Virus record (IMG/VR): IMGVR_UViG_3300045931_000157
Location: 1 to 59,828 of that record
Length of the DNA: 59,828 nucleotides
Origin: a virus
Reading direction: 5' to 3' (one strand)
This document shows positions 9,253 to 17,033 of this stretch, piece by piece (positions within the stretch are counted from its first letter, which is position 1; every line of letters starts with the position of its first letter). A program made the translations under genes and the position numbers. The notes below the pieces were generated by a model, which saw nothing but the letters and a program-made list of their open reading frames with translations, did not search any database and was not told the DNA's origin.

Positions 9253-9599
9253 CGCGACGGCCCCGCATTCACAATGAAATCGCCGTGCCAGATGTCCTGC
9301 TTGAGGCCGTTCTGATCCATCACCAGCGATTGCTCGAAAGTGCCCAGGCCCAGCTCAAGCAGCTGCAGCTGCGTGACCAGGATCGAGAACTCGCCACCAG
9401 CTGCACTGATGATCGTGATGCCTTCACCGGGATCCGTGGACAGCGAAAGGAACACGGTCGCATCTTCAGCGCGCCGCCGCAGCTTCATCACGAACGCAGA
9501 GCCGGTCAGGTTGACCGGCGCGCCGTCCTGCGTCTTGTAGATGAAGCCGCGATAGAAATCGGCATCGTTGAAAACGGTGATGTTGACGATGGCCATCAC
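9249..9599 (-). CDS. Small beta-rich tail-associated protein
   Basis: This 116-aa protein resembles the small phage proteins beside fibres that begin with a strand-turn-strand such as [20 protein letters not shown]. The same style of protein recurs at 58517-58936, upstream of the end of the same operon (seen by comparison: paired strands with DG.P.NL). A baseplate-upper or fibre-adaptor role is possible. Its end overlaps the next gene by 4 bases. Confidence 0.65.
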   Translation of the reverse strand: MMAIVNITVFNDADFYRGFIYKTQDGAPVNLTGSAFVMKLRRRAEDATVFLSLSTDPGEGITIISAAGGEFSILVTQLQLLELGLGTFEQSLVMDQNGLKQDIWHGDFIVNAGPSR

Positions 9600-10198
9600 A
9601 GACCTGCGTATGCGGCATCAATCTGCTCGATGGTGGTGACGTCACTCACCATCACGCTGTCATAGACGCTCTCGAAAACCTTGTAGCAATCGTTGGTGTG
9701 CTTACCGACCGCATCCGACATTGCGATCATCTTCGGCGCGTCAACATCATAAAAGTTGCCGTCCGATCCGTACCATTTCGTGTTGAAGGCAGGATCGGCC
9801 AGCGCCAATGCACGAGAGCCTTGGATCAAGCCGCGTGAGGACTCATCAGTCCTGACCGGGATGCCAGCGGCAACCATGCCGCCGTTCACCTCATAAGCTC
9901 GCTTCTCAACGTTGTAGTTCTGCAGCTGCGGCTTCTTGTATTGACCAGGACCAGGATAGGAAAACGTGGTGCCGTCCCACGTCCACCACGGCAGAACCTC
10001 CTTGAGCTGCGGCCAGATTTCCGCCTCGTCAGCGGCGTTGTACGGAGGCATGTTGGCATGCGCGTTGCGCCAGGCATCGAACTCGTCGTCATCAATCGGG
10101 ACGTAATAATTGTGCTTGGATGAATAGACTTCGGTGGTGCTGCCGCCGATGGCCCAGTACCAGTCGGCAACGTTGAAGGTGAAGGGCAGAAAGGACAT
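9596..10198 (-). CDS. DUF4376-type tail fibre assembly-like protein
   Basis: This 200-aa protein has the C-terminal pattern of DUF4376 proteins found at phage tail-fibre loci. The segments SSRGLIQGSRALALADPAF and KWYGSDGNFYDVDA are followed by a helical pair. The N-terminal half holds a variable Tyr- and Trp-rich domain. Such proteins lie beside fibres and are thought to serve as fibre assembly or attachment factors. Function here is inferred from family and position. Confidence 0.7.
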   Translation of the reverse strand: MSFLPFTFNVADWYWAIGGSTTEVYSSKHNYYVPIDDDEFDAWRNAHANMPPYNAADEAEIWPQLKEVLPWWTWDGTTFSYPGPGQYKKPQLQNYNVEKRAYEVNGGMVAAGIPVRTDESSRGLIQGSRALALADPAFNTKWYGSDGNFYDVDAPKMIAMSDAVGKHTNDCYKVFESVYDSVMVSDVTTIEQIDAAYAGL

Positions 10199-10210
10199 GG
10201 TGCAGCCTCC

Positions 10211-11527
10211 TCAGATATACCAGCCGTTGCGGGTTGCCGTTCCGGCGACGGTGCCCGGAAAAAAGTTCACGGACTGGCCGCCGGTGTAAACGATGCCGTT
10301 GGCGTCGGCGCTGAATTTCTGGCCGGTCACAAATCCAGGATTGACGAAGCTGACCACTGGCAACGGAGGAGCTGCACCGACGACGCAGTTGCCGCCGCTG
10401 CCTGCTGCAGCAAACACGGCGCAAGTGAGCGGACCCAAAAACGTCCAGGTCACGCCTTCCAGGATGTACACCATGGAATTGAACAGCGCCGACAGGACCT
10501 GATCACACTGGCTGTTGGCGTTGAAGGTGTGCTGGCCTGGATAGACCTGGCCGGTCCACGCACCGAACACTGCACCATCAACGAAGGCTGTTGCACAGTC
10601 CTCGGTGTAGATCGTTGCATTGTTATACGCGAGGAAGGCACTCGGCGTGCCTCTGCCAGCAGTCCAAACGCCGGTCGATATGCAGCACTTTTTGACCGTG
10701 ACCTGGTTGGCAGCTCCCCACCAGATCGTGTTGGCGTTGTTCGCGCCAGTGATAAACGTGTTCGTCTTGTCCTGGCCTTCAATGATGACGCGCGGGCCGA
10801 GCACCTGCGGTGGTGCAACGTATTCAGGATAGCTGCCCGCCGCGACATGGATGGTCATGGTGTAAACAGACGGGCCGTATTTCCATGTCTCAGTGATCGC
10901 TCGCCCGATGGTCTTGAACGGACCATGCACGCCGGAAATCGTTGCGGTCGTGCCGTCATACAGGGTGTCGTTGCCGGTCGCGGCGTTGACGTACAGATGC
11001 ATGTTCTGCGTCATCACCGGCCACTGCACACCAGAGGCTGGCGCGTAGTTGGTGCCGTACAGCTCGAACTTGTTGAGTCGCTGGTTATAGGTCAGCAGTG
11101 CCTTGGAATCGGCAATCAGGTCGCCGGTTTCCAGTGCAGCTCCACCGCGCCTGACGATGGCGAGAGCGCCCATCGAATTGATGTTGACCTGAGCTGGGCC
11201 GCTGTTCGTATTCTTGATCAGCGCCCACACCGTCAGGCCGGAGTAGTAAGTGATCAGCGGCGGCGTCAGCGAAAGCGTCACCAGGTTGACCGTGCTGGAG
11301 GTGTCAACCGCATAGATCACGCCATGTGACTGATGCGCCCGCGACAGCTGATGCAGGTCCGCGTTGTCTGGTGTCAGCCCGCTGTCGGCAAAGTAATTCA
11401 CCAGCTCGCGTTGCGGATACTCGATGGACGCAGCTGGTGGAATTGAGCCAGCGCGGCCGAGTGACGGATCTCCATTGATGTAGGGCGCGTTCGGGTCACT
11501 GACCCCGTAAGGCTGATTGTATTTCAT
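10211..11527 (-). CDS. Tail fibre / baseplate-attached fibre protein with beta-helix
   Basis: The product has 438 aa. The N-terminus (about 1-75) is a probable baseplate-attachment segment. Residues 80-165 form a compact domain ending with KALLTYNQRLNKFELYGTNY, as in many phage fibres. Residues about 175-400 look like a parallel beta-helix (repeated short strands, HGPFKTIGRAI, YTMTIHVAAGSYPEYV), which is typical of fibres and of pectate-lyase-like depolymerases. No confident catalytic residues are visible. It is the first gene after the gp48-like baseplate gene, where Mu carries its main fibre. Confidence 0.75.
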   Translation of the reverse strand: MKYNQPYGVSDPNAPYINGDPSLGRAGSIPPAASIEYPQRELVNYFADSGLTPDNADLHQLSRAHQSHGVIYAVDTSSTVNLVTLSLTPPLITYYSGLTVWALIKNTNSGPAQVNINSMGALAIVRRGGAALETGDLIADSKALLTYNQRLNKFELYGTNYAPASGVQWPVMTQNMHLYVNAATGNDTLYDGTTATISGVHGPFKTIGRAITETWKYGPSVYTMTIHVAAGSYPEYVAPPQVLGPRVIIEGQDKTNTFITGANNANTIWWGAANQVTVKKCCISTGVWTAGRGTPSAFLAYNNATIYTEDCATAFVDGAVFGAWTGQVYPGQHTFNANSQCDQVLSALFNSMVYILEGVTWTFLGPLTCAVFAAAGSGGNCVVGAAPPLPVVSFVNPGFVTGQKFSADANGIVYTGGQSVNFFPGTVAGTATRNGWYI

Positions 11528-11539
11528 GATGCTTCCTCG

Positions 11540-12313
11540 TTACGGAGTGCCCGCCATCGGATCGTTCGGTGACAGGTTCGAGTAGTCGAACACGATCTGT
11601 GTGTGCCCTGGCTTCCAGCGGTTCAGGATGCAGTCGATGTCCTCGTAGTAGATGATGCGCAGGTGAGGATCGACGCCGCACTGACCTGAGCTGCAGCGGA
11701 ACCAGAGCAGGCCTGCTTCGGTGACGTTGACGGTCCAGTAGTAGCGATTCTCTGGAGGACCCAGCCCGTAGTTCGGCCACTCCGACAGCTCACCTTCTGC
11801 AATGCGCTCACCGTGCGGATTGCAGATCGGCAAATATCCGCGCACGAAGTTTTCGTGAAACATCGGATTGCTGCCGTCGCCATACACGCGACTGTCGCCG
11901 CAGCGATCCATGCCGACCATGAACGGGCGATATTCCCTGATCGTGATCGTGAAGCCGATCTGCTGCTTGAACCACTTGTAGAACTCTCGGCTTTGCGCGC
12001 CGAGCAGTGTCATCCGGTTGACCAGCTCGATGCGCCGCAGCTCCACCGTGGTCGGCGCGCTGTAGCAAGGATCAGGCAGGCCCCAGTTGCGCTCCCAATC
12101 CGTCAGCAGCTCAGCGGTCTTGCGCGGGTCGCTTTCGATTTCCAGCAGGTCAGCTGCGCGCTGATCAACGAAGCCCCAGTATTGCGCCAGCCCATTTATC
12201 GAACGCTCAAGCGTGGAGCCTGGGGCCTTCGGCCAGGCCTGCCCCTGGGGCAGGAGTGAGAGCAGGGCATCGCGGTAGTCGTCACCAGACCGCCGAATAT
12301 GGCGATCAGACAT
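11540..12313 (-). CDS. Mu gp48-like baseplate wedge protein (DUF2313)
   Basis: This 257-aa protein has the N-terminal hallmark of DUF2313/YmfQ baseplate proteins (YRDALLSLLPQGQAWP, then LTDWERNWGLPD). In Mu the equivalent caps the wedge next to the baseplate J protein and links to fibres. The C-terminal 110 residues are longer and rich in Cys and Trp. The gene follows the gp47-like gene with an 8-base overlap, which keeps the Mu order 45-46-47-48. Confidence 0.85.
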   Translation of the reverse strand: MSDRHIRRSGDDYRDALLSLLPQGQAWPKAPGSTLERSINGLAQYWGFVDQRAADLLEIESDPRKTAELLTDWERNWGLPDPCYSAPTTVELRRIELVNRMTLLGAQSREFYKWFKQQIGFTITIREYRPFMVGMDRCGDSRVYGDGSNPMFHENFVRGYLPICNPHGERIAEGELSEWPNYGLGPPENRYYWTVNVTEAGLLWFRCSSGQCGVDPHLRIIYYEDIDCILNRWKPGHTQIVFDYSNLSPNDPMAGTP

Positions 12314-13394
12314 AGCTTATCGTCCCCAGCACAGCCATGTGGCCTGGTGAGGCCATGACGTAATCGGTCGTCGTCACCAGGCGGAATGAAATCACCGATG
12401 GTGCATTCATGATCGCGAAGGAAACCCAGGCTGCGTAGATCGTCTGCCCAGGCGCGGCGCGATCCTTCAGCATGGCGCGAATGCTGGCCTCGATTTCAAA
12501 CTTGGTTTCGTCCTCGTCGGGCACCAGTTCAGTGATGTCGATGTCGATGTGCTGGCGGATTGGCGCGACGACATAGCAATCCTTCACCGTCACAGGCCGC
12601 TTCTGGTCGATGTAGTCAGCAACTGCGTTGATGTCCTCCTGCGTTGGCCAGCCATCAGGCGGCCGCAAGGTTTCATCCATCAGGAAGCGCACTGTCGCAG
12701 TGCCGATGCCCATTTCGTTGCCGACCGCCCAGGCTTTGCTGACACCAGGCACTGCGAGCGCCCAGGCCTCGTAGTCGTACTGCGCGCCGCCCATTGGCGG
12801 CTGCCTGATCCTGCGCAGCACGCGGGCACGCAGGTCCTCATCGGTTTCCGTGTCGGTGCCACCGTACAGGTCCAGCGGGCCAACCGTGGCCTGGTGGTCC
12901 ACGCCATCAGGCGGCGAGCGCAGCGCCAGCCTGGTGCCCGCCACCAGGTTGCCATAGCTGCCAGGATCAAGCGCGCGGATCGGCACCACAGCTGGAGCAT
13001 CGCCCAGCGTGGCATCCTCCAGTGTTTCAAAACTCAGATCGACCACGGCATAGTCGAGCAGGCTGTTGGCTGGCACCACCAGGCCAGGCTGGCCAGTGAA
13101 AGACACCGAGCCTTGTGACAGCGTGGCCTCCTTGCGGCCGCGCGAACCATCGGCATTCACCAGCCAGATTTCGCCGTGACGGTCGAGCCATTCTGTCTCT
13201 GCCGTGTCAGGCAGGAGCTGCAGGGCGAGCCAGTCAACGTACTGCAGCGTGAGGTGGCACAACGCACCCTGGCTGTCGGACAGCACCCGCAGCACTGAGT
13301 TCGGCACGTTGGCATCTGCACCAGGCAGGCTGGCGCGCACGTTGTCGCGAACCAGCGTTCGCACCTCTCGCAATGTCGGTGTTTCCCAGGGCAT
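12306..13394 (-). CDS. Baseplate J-like protein (Mu gp47 family)
   Basis: The protein has 362 aa. The start MPWETPTLREVRTLVRDNV and the later GTAxVRFL- and DxxNAVADYI-type motifs match the baseplate_J family, which forms the wedge of contractile tails. The length is as in Mu gp47. The gene order with the gp46-like gene upstream and the gp48-like gene downstream supports the call strongly. Confidence 0.92.
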   Translation of the reverse strand: MPWETPTLREVRTLVRDNVRASLPGADANVPNSVLRVLSDSQGALCHLTLQYVDWLALQLLPDTAETEWLDRHGEIWLVNADGSRGRKEATLSQGSVSFTGQPGLVVPANSLLDYAVVDLSFETLEDATLGDAPAVVPIRALDPGSYGNLVAGTRLALRSPPDGVDHQATVGPLDLYGGTDTETDEDLRARVLRRIRQPPMGGAQYDYEAWALAVPGVSKAWAVGNEMGIGTATVRFLMDETLRPPDGWPTQEDINAVADYIDQKRPVTVKDCYVVAPIRQHIDIDITELVPDEDETKFEIEASIRAMLKDRAAPGQTIYAAWVSFAIMNAPSVISFRLVTTTDYVMASPGHMAVLGTISYV

Positions 13395-13913
13395 CTAATC
13401 CACCATTGAATCCCACAGGACCTGGTAGCGCAGCTCAATCGCGGGCAACGGGCCACGATAGACACGCAGCAGTGCGTCAATGCGCTGGTCCGTTACGCGC
13501 GTGGTCCAGACGTCAAAATCAGAAGCGATGCGGCGGTCCACGAATGGCTGGATGCAGGCGCGAATGTAGTTCTCAACGCGCGCCAGCATGGAGCCTTCAT
13601 GAGCTGCAGCTGGCGTGATCTTGGAGCGGCGCAGCAGCCACAGCTTGGAGCCAATCGGCCAGCCGTTCCAAATCACATCGGCATCCATGTCACCCCACCA
13701 GCCAGCGCGGTCGGTGCTGTCAGGGTCAGGCAGGATGTCATCCTCGCTGGCCAGGGCATCAGTGCCGAGCGCCACGATCACCGCAGTGGCCAGGGCCTGG
13801 CGGTCATCCAGCGTGCCATCAGGCAGCAGTGACCAATCAACCGTGACTGAGTATTTCGGGAATGCGTTGTTTTGGACGAGCCGAATGTCGGGTACTTGCT
13901 CGCGGTCGGCCAT
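13395..13913 (-). CDS. Mu gp46-like baseplate protein
   Basis: This 172-aa protein matches the phage GP46 family, similar in role to T4 gp25 in the wedge. It has a DWSLLPDGTLDDRQALATAV segment, the GWWGD motif near residue 73, then GSKLWLLRRSKI and a C-terminal strand pair. It abuts baseplate J without a gap. Confidence 0.9.
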   Translation of the reverse strand: MADREQVPDIRLVQNNAFPKYSVTVDWSLLPDGTLDDRQALATAVIVALGTDALASEDDILPDPDSTDRAGWWGDMDADVIWNGWPIGSKLWLLRRSKITPAAAHEGSMLARVENYIRACIQPFVDRRIASDFDVWTTRVTDQRIDALLRVYRGPLPAIELRYQVLWDSMVD

Positions 13914-13916
13914 GGC

Positions 13917-14678
13917 TCAGCCGATCTTCGCCAGGACAAATTCTGAAGGGCCGTCCTCTGTCATCACCTTGGAGAACTTCGCCTCGCCACGCTTCGCGCC
14001 GAGGTACACCTTCTGGTCATCAGCGGCATGGACGAGAATTTTTTTGCCCTGCCCACGCAGGTAAGTGTTTTTGTTGGCCAGGTCACTCTCGCCGCCTGAC
14101 ACCTCCAGGTATTGCTCACTGCTCTGGCCGTCCTTGTAGATCGGCTTCTGGCCGCGCTTGTCCTGTCGTTGCTGTTGCGGCTGGCCGCCTGCCTCCAGCG
14201 GCTCGATGGTGACGAAGTGAACGCTTTTATTGTCCTCGCTCTGACCTGACACCAGCTGCAGGCGCAGCTTCTTGTTCGACGGAGCAGACCAAAAGCCGCC
14301 GTCCTGTGTCAGGTGAAGCTGCTGCTTGTCACCGCGACCGCGATACATCGCGCTGTCGCCCTTCTCCATGCCGTACAGGCGGTGGCGCCGGTCATCCATT
14401 GCACCTGCCACAGGGAAGCTGCGATTGCCGCCCATGAAGCCGATGAAGGTTTCGGCGCTGGCTTGTATCTTGCCGTCCTTGTCCTTCTCGGCATCGAACA
14501 CCACCGAAGTGAATCCGTAGTTCTGCGGTGCTTCGATTTCCTGGCGGCTTTCATTTTTCATGAAGTTGCCAGACATTTCCTGCATCAGCTGCTGGTCATC
14601 AACCTTGTCGACCACCGAGCGTGATCCACCTGCCGAGAAGGCGCGGTGTGAGGAATGCAAGGGCGTGGCTCGGTGCAT
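13917..14678 (-). CDS. Baseplate spike / assembly protein V (Mu gp45-like)
   Basis: This 253-aa protein begins with the conserved pattern of Mu gp45 homologues (SSHRAFSAGGSRSVVDKVDD). It continues with an OB-fold region (ENYGF-like QNYGFTSVV) and a beta-helical C-terminal part rich in Lys, Thr and Asn (NKNTYLRGQGKKILVHA). In the virion it would form the membrane-piercing trimeric spike below the hub. It lies between the hub (gp44-like) and gp46-like genes, as in Mu. Confidence 0.88.
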   Translation of the reverse strand: MHRATPLHSSHRAFSAGGSRSVVDKVDDQQLMQEMSGNFMKNESRQEIEAPQNYGFTSVVFDAEKDKDGKIQASAETFIGFMGGNRSFPVAGAMDDRRHRLYGMEKGDSAMYRGRGDKQQLHLTQDGGFWSAPSNKKLRLQLVSGQSEDNKSVHFVTIEPLEAGGQPQQQRQDKRGQKPIYKDGQSSEQYLEVSGGESDLANKNTYLRGQGKKILVHAADDQKVYLGAKRGEAKFSKVMTEDGPSEFVLAKIG

Positions 14679-14681
14679 GGA

Positions 14682-15797
14682 TCAGGCCTCCGTGGTTTGT
14701 GGTGGTTGAGCTGCAACGTCGTCGGTCTTGCTCAAATCCCAGTTGTTCTGGTCGCGCAGCGTGCCTGGCCAGACCAGCTCCAGCCTGGTCTGCGTGCCGC
14801 TTGCATTGTCCTGCGTGAATTGCACGTCCTTGATCTTCATGACCTGGTTGAGCATGGCCATCGGTGAATAGACGTGCACGTTGTCGAGTGGCTTCCACAA
14901 CGATTTGCCATCACGCAGCCAGCCCTGCACCGTGATGTTCGCCTTGATGATCGTGCCCTTGTGCCAGATCGACTCGTAATCGGCGCGCTTGTCCGCCTGC
15001 GGCTGGTTCATTGGATGCTCACCAGGCGTGATCAGCACGCTGCGCGGATTGGTCTGCGTGCCAGCTGCCTTGCCGCGCACCTCGCTGGCTGCCGTGCCGT
15101 TGGTTTTATTGTTCGCGGGCGTCTGGCTGTCCACGTTGAACTCGGTGTAGGCGTGCTGCTTTGAAATGATGCACTGGCAGGCCTTGATGTTCTGACCCTC
15201 CACCAGGTCACTCAGCACCGGGAACGTATGCTCGCCAATCAGCAGGAAATTGCCCTGAGCATCTGAGCCAAGCACGATGCCCTTGGTGCGGCAGATGCGC
15301 TCCAGGAAATCCCAAATCAGTTCGCCTGGCTGGTTCTGCAGCTTCGGGAATGGCTCGTTGTCCAGCACGCCGATGGTTTTGATCTTGACGCCGAACGGCG
15401 TGATCAGCTGCTCGGCAATCTGCTTCACGTTTTTGTTGTCGAAGTTGCCAGTCTTGGTGTCCACGCTGGAGCGCGCGGGCCAGGCCGTCAGACTTTTGCC
15501 GATGAGTTGCACGCCATGCTGGTTGGCGTCGTAGGCCACCTGGCGGGTTTCGATGTAGCCGTTGATGACCGGAATGCCAGCCAGCGTGATTTGGCAGGGA
15601 TCGTCGGGCTTGAACTGCAGGCGCTGCCACAGTGGCACCTTGCCAGCAGCCGTGGTGATCGCGGTGTCGCGCTCAGCAGCAGTGAAATTGAAATAGGCAA
15701 ACGAATCGCCAGGGCGCTCATGCACGAACACCGATTCCCAATCGTCAAACTTTTGGCCCGCCACAATCAGCACGGCGATTTCTTGTGGCTTCGGCAT
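14682..15797 (-). CDS. Baseplate hub protein (Mu gp44 / gpP-like)
   Basis: This 371-aa protein shows the phage late-control-D/hub architecture: an N-terminal beta domain, then LIGKSLTAWPARSSV, then LIWDFLERICRTKGIVLGSD near residues 160-180. The latter is the typical motif in gp44/T4 gp27-like hub proteins. It joins the tail tube to the spike protein encoded next. The length fits the family. Confidence 0.87.
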   Translation of the reverse strand: MPKPQEIAVLIVAGQKFDDWESVFVHERPGDSFAYFNFTAAERDTAITTAAGKVPLWQRLQFKPDDPCQITLAGIPVINGYIETRQVAYDANQHGVQLIGKSLTAWPARSSVDTKTGNFDNKNVKQIAEQLITPFGVKIKTIGVLDNEPFPKLQNQPGELIWDFLERICRTKGIVLGSDAQGNFLLIGEHTFPVLSDLVEGQNIKACQCIISKQHAYTEFNVDSQTPANNKTNGTAASEVRGKAAGTQTNPRSVLITPGEHPMNQPQADKRADYESIWHKGTIIKANITVQGWLRDGKSLWKPLDNVHVYSPMAMLNQVMKIKDVQFTQDNASGTQTRLELVWPGTLRDQNNWDLSKTDDVAAQPPQTTEA

Positions 15798-15800
15798 TGC

Positions 15801-16472
15801 TCAAGCTGACAGCGCCAGGCCTGTGTTCGGACAGAATGCGGGGTGCACGATCTTGTTTTCGTTGCGCAGCTCATCGGCGCGCGTGGCATCCCCGCCGTAG
15901 AGGCGATACGACACCACCAGGCTGGGCAGCGGCTCCCAAAATTCGTAGCCCAGGATTTGCGGCAGCGGCCTGGCAGTCTCAGCCAGGTGTGCAGTGGTCG
16001 CGCCGTACAAGCCGATCAAGGCCTGGAATGTCATCTGGTCCATGCCATCGGCCGCCGTTTCGATGGCAACCTCGAATGGCATCTGCATCGCAGCACGAAC
16101 ACCCTCAACATCACTGCGGCTGACGAAATCCAGGGTCGCAATGATCAGGCATTCGTTGGCCAGGCACAGCCGGATGAAGCAGTCGCACACCAGGATGGCA
16201 CCGAGCGTGCGCGGCTCCTCCAGGTCAGCTTGCCTGCGCACTGCTTCCAGCTGGGCCAGCTTGCAGCCTGCCTCCCTGGACAGCGTGAAGCAGGCATCGA
16301 GTTCTGGCCCCATGGTGTCGGTGGCCAGCAGCACGATGGCATTCGCTCGCGTCTGGCTGATCTTGGCGCGGGCATATGATCCGGCGCGGCCACTGGCGGG
16401 CACAGTTTTCGCCAGCTCATCCAGCAGGCGATTGACCAGCTTGGCTGCCTCCAGGCGATCCTCGCGCTTCAT
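15801..16472 (-). CDS. DNA-circulation-like protein, C-terminal half (Mu gpN-like)
   Basis: This 223-aa, mostly helical protein resembles the C-terminal part of Mu gpN / DNA circularisation proteins (VSYRLYGDATRADEL-type ending: here VSYRLYGGDATRADELRNEN). Its ATG overlaps the stop of the upstream gene by 4 bases, and that gene encodes the N-terminal DNA_circ_N domain. The two together would reconstitute a full-length gpN homologue. A structural role at the tube-baseplate junction is likely. Confidence 0.75.
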   Translation of the reverse strand: MKREDRLEAAKLVNRLLDELAKTVPASGRAGSYARAKISQTRANAIVLLATDTMGPELDACFTLSREAGCKLAQLEAVRRQADLEEPRTLGAILVCDCFIRLCLANECLIIATLDFVSRSDVEGVRAAMQMPFEVAIETAADGMDQMTFQALIGLYGATTAHLAETARPLPQILGYEFWEPLPSLVVSYRLYGGDATRADELRNENKIVHPAFCPNTGLALSA

Positions 16473-17032
16473 ACCGACACCCCCTGCTGCGGTGTCTCAG
16501 GCAGTTGCGTCGGATTTTTCATGGCGCGCAGCACCTGGTCACGCACCTGCTTGGCTGCCCCTTCCAACAGCGTGGTCGTGTCCAGTGTCATTGGTGCCCA
16601 GCGTTGCGGGTCAAGCCCTGCCTCCTGGAATGACATATCGAACACGCAGTAGCCGCCAAAGCGTTGCTCCTCAGTCAGGCGGTAACGCACGCACACCACC
16701 ATTTCTGGCGCTTGCGTTGGCAGCTGCAGCAGGGCTGGCCCTTCAGCATCAAGCGCGCGGCGCAAGCGATCGCGGGGCTGGCGGTAATCGCGCTGGAATA
16801 GATTGTCGCCAGTGTCGTGAGGAAACACGATGCAGTACCCACGCAGATCGAATGTCTTGGAGCGCCGCCCCATGTCCTCGGCATACGGATATTCTTTTTT
16901 CGGAAATTCGTGCTGCACAATCCTGCGGCCGCAATCGCGCGAATTGCTTTCGCAGTGAAAACGTGCACCGCGGAATGAAGCAGGCACCAGGCGCTGACGC
17001 CAGATTGCAGGAATGTCGAAAATGTCTGCCAT
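16469..17032 (-). CDS. DNA circularisation protein N-terminal domain (DNA_circ_N)
   Basis: The product has 187 aa with ATG at 17032 (MADIFDIPAIWRQRL). The segment WRQRLVPASFRGARFH and the later FPKKEYPYAEDMGRRSKTF are classic for the DNA_circ_N domain at the start of Mu gpN-type proteins, which are tail/baseplate components despite their name. The normal C-terminal part is encoded by the next overlapping gene. The longer open frame up to 17125 lies inside the tape measure gene and is not favoured. Confidence 0.85.
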   Translation of the reverse strand: MADIFDIPAIWRQRLVPASFRGARFHCESNSRDCGRRIVQHEFPKKEYPYAEDMGRRSKTFDLRGYCIVFPHDTGDNLFQRDYRQPRDRLRRALDAEGPALLQLPTQAPEMVVCVRYRLTEEQRFGGYCVFDMSFQEAGLDPQRWAPMTLDTTTLLEGAAKQVRDQVLRAMKNPTQLPETPQQGVSV

Positions 17033-17033
17033 T

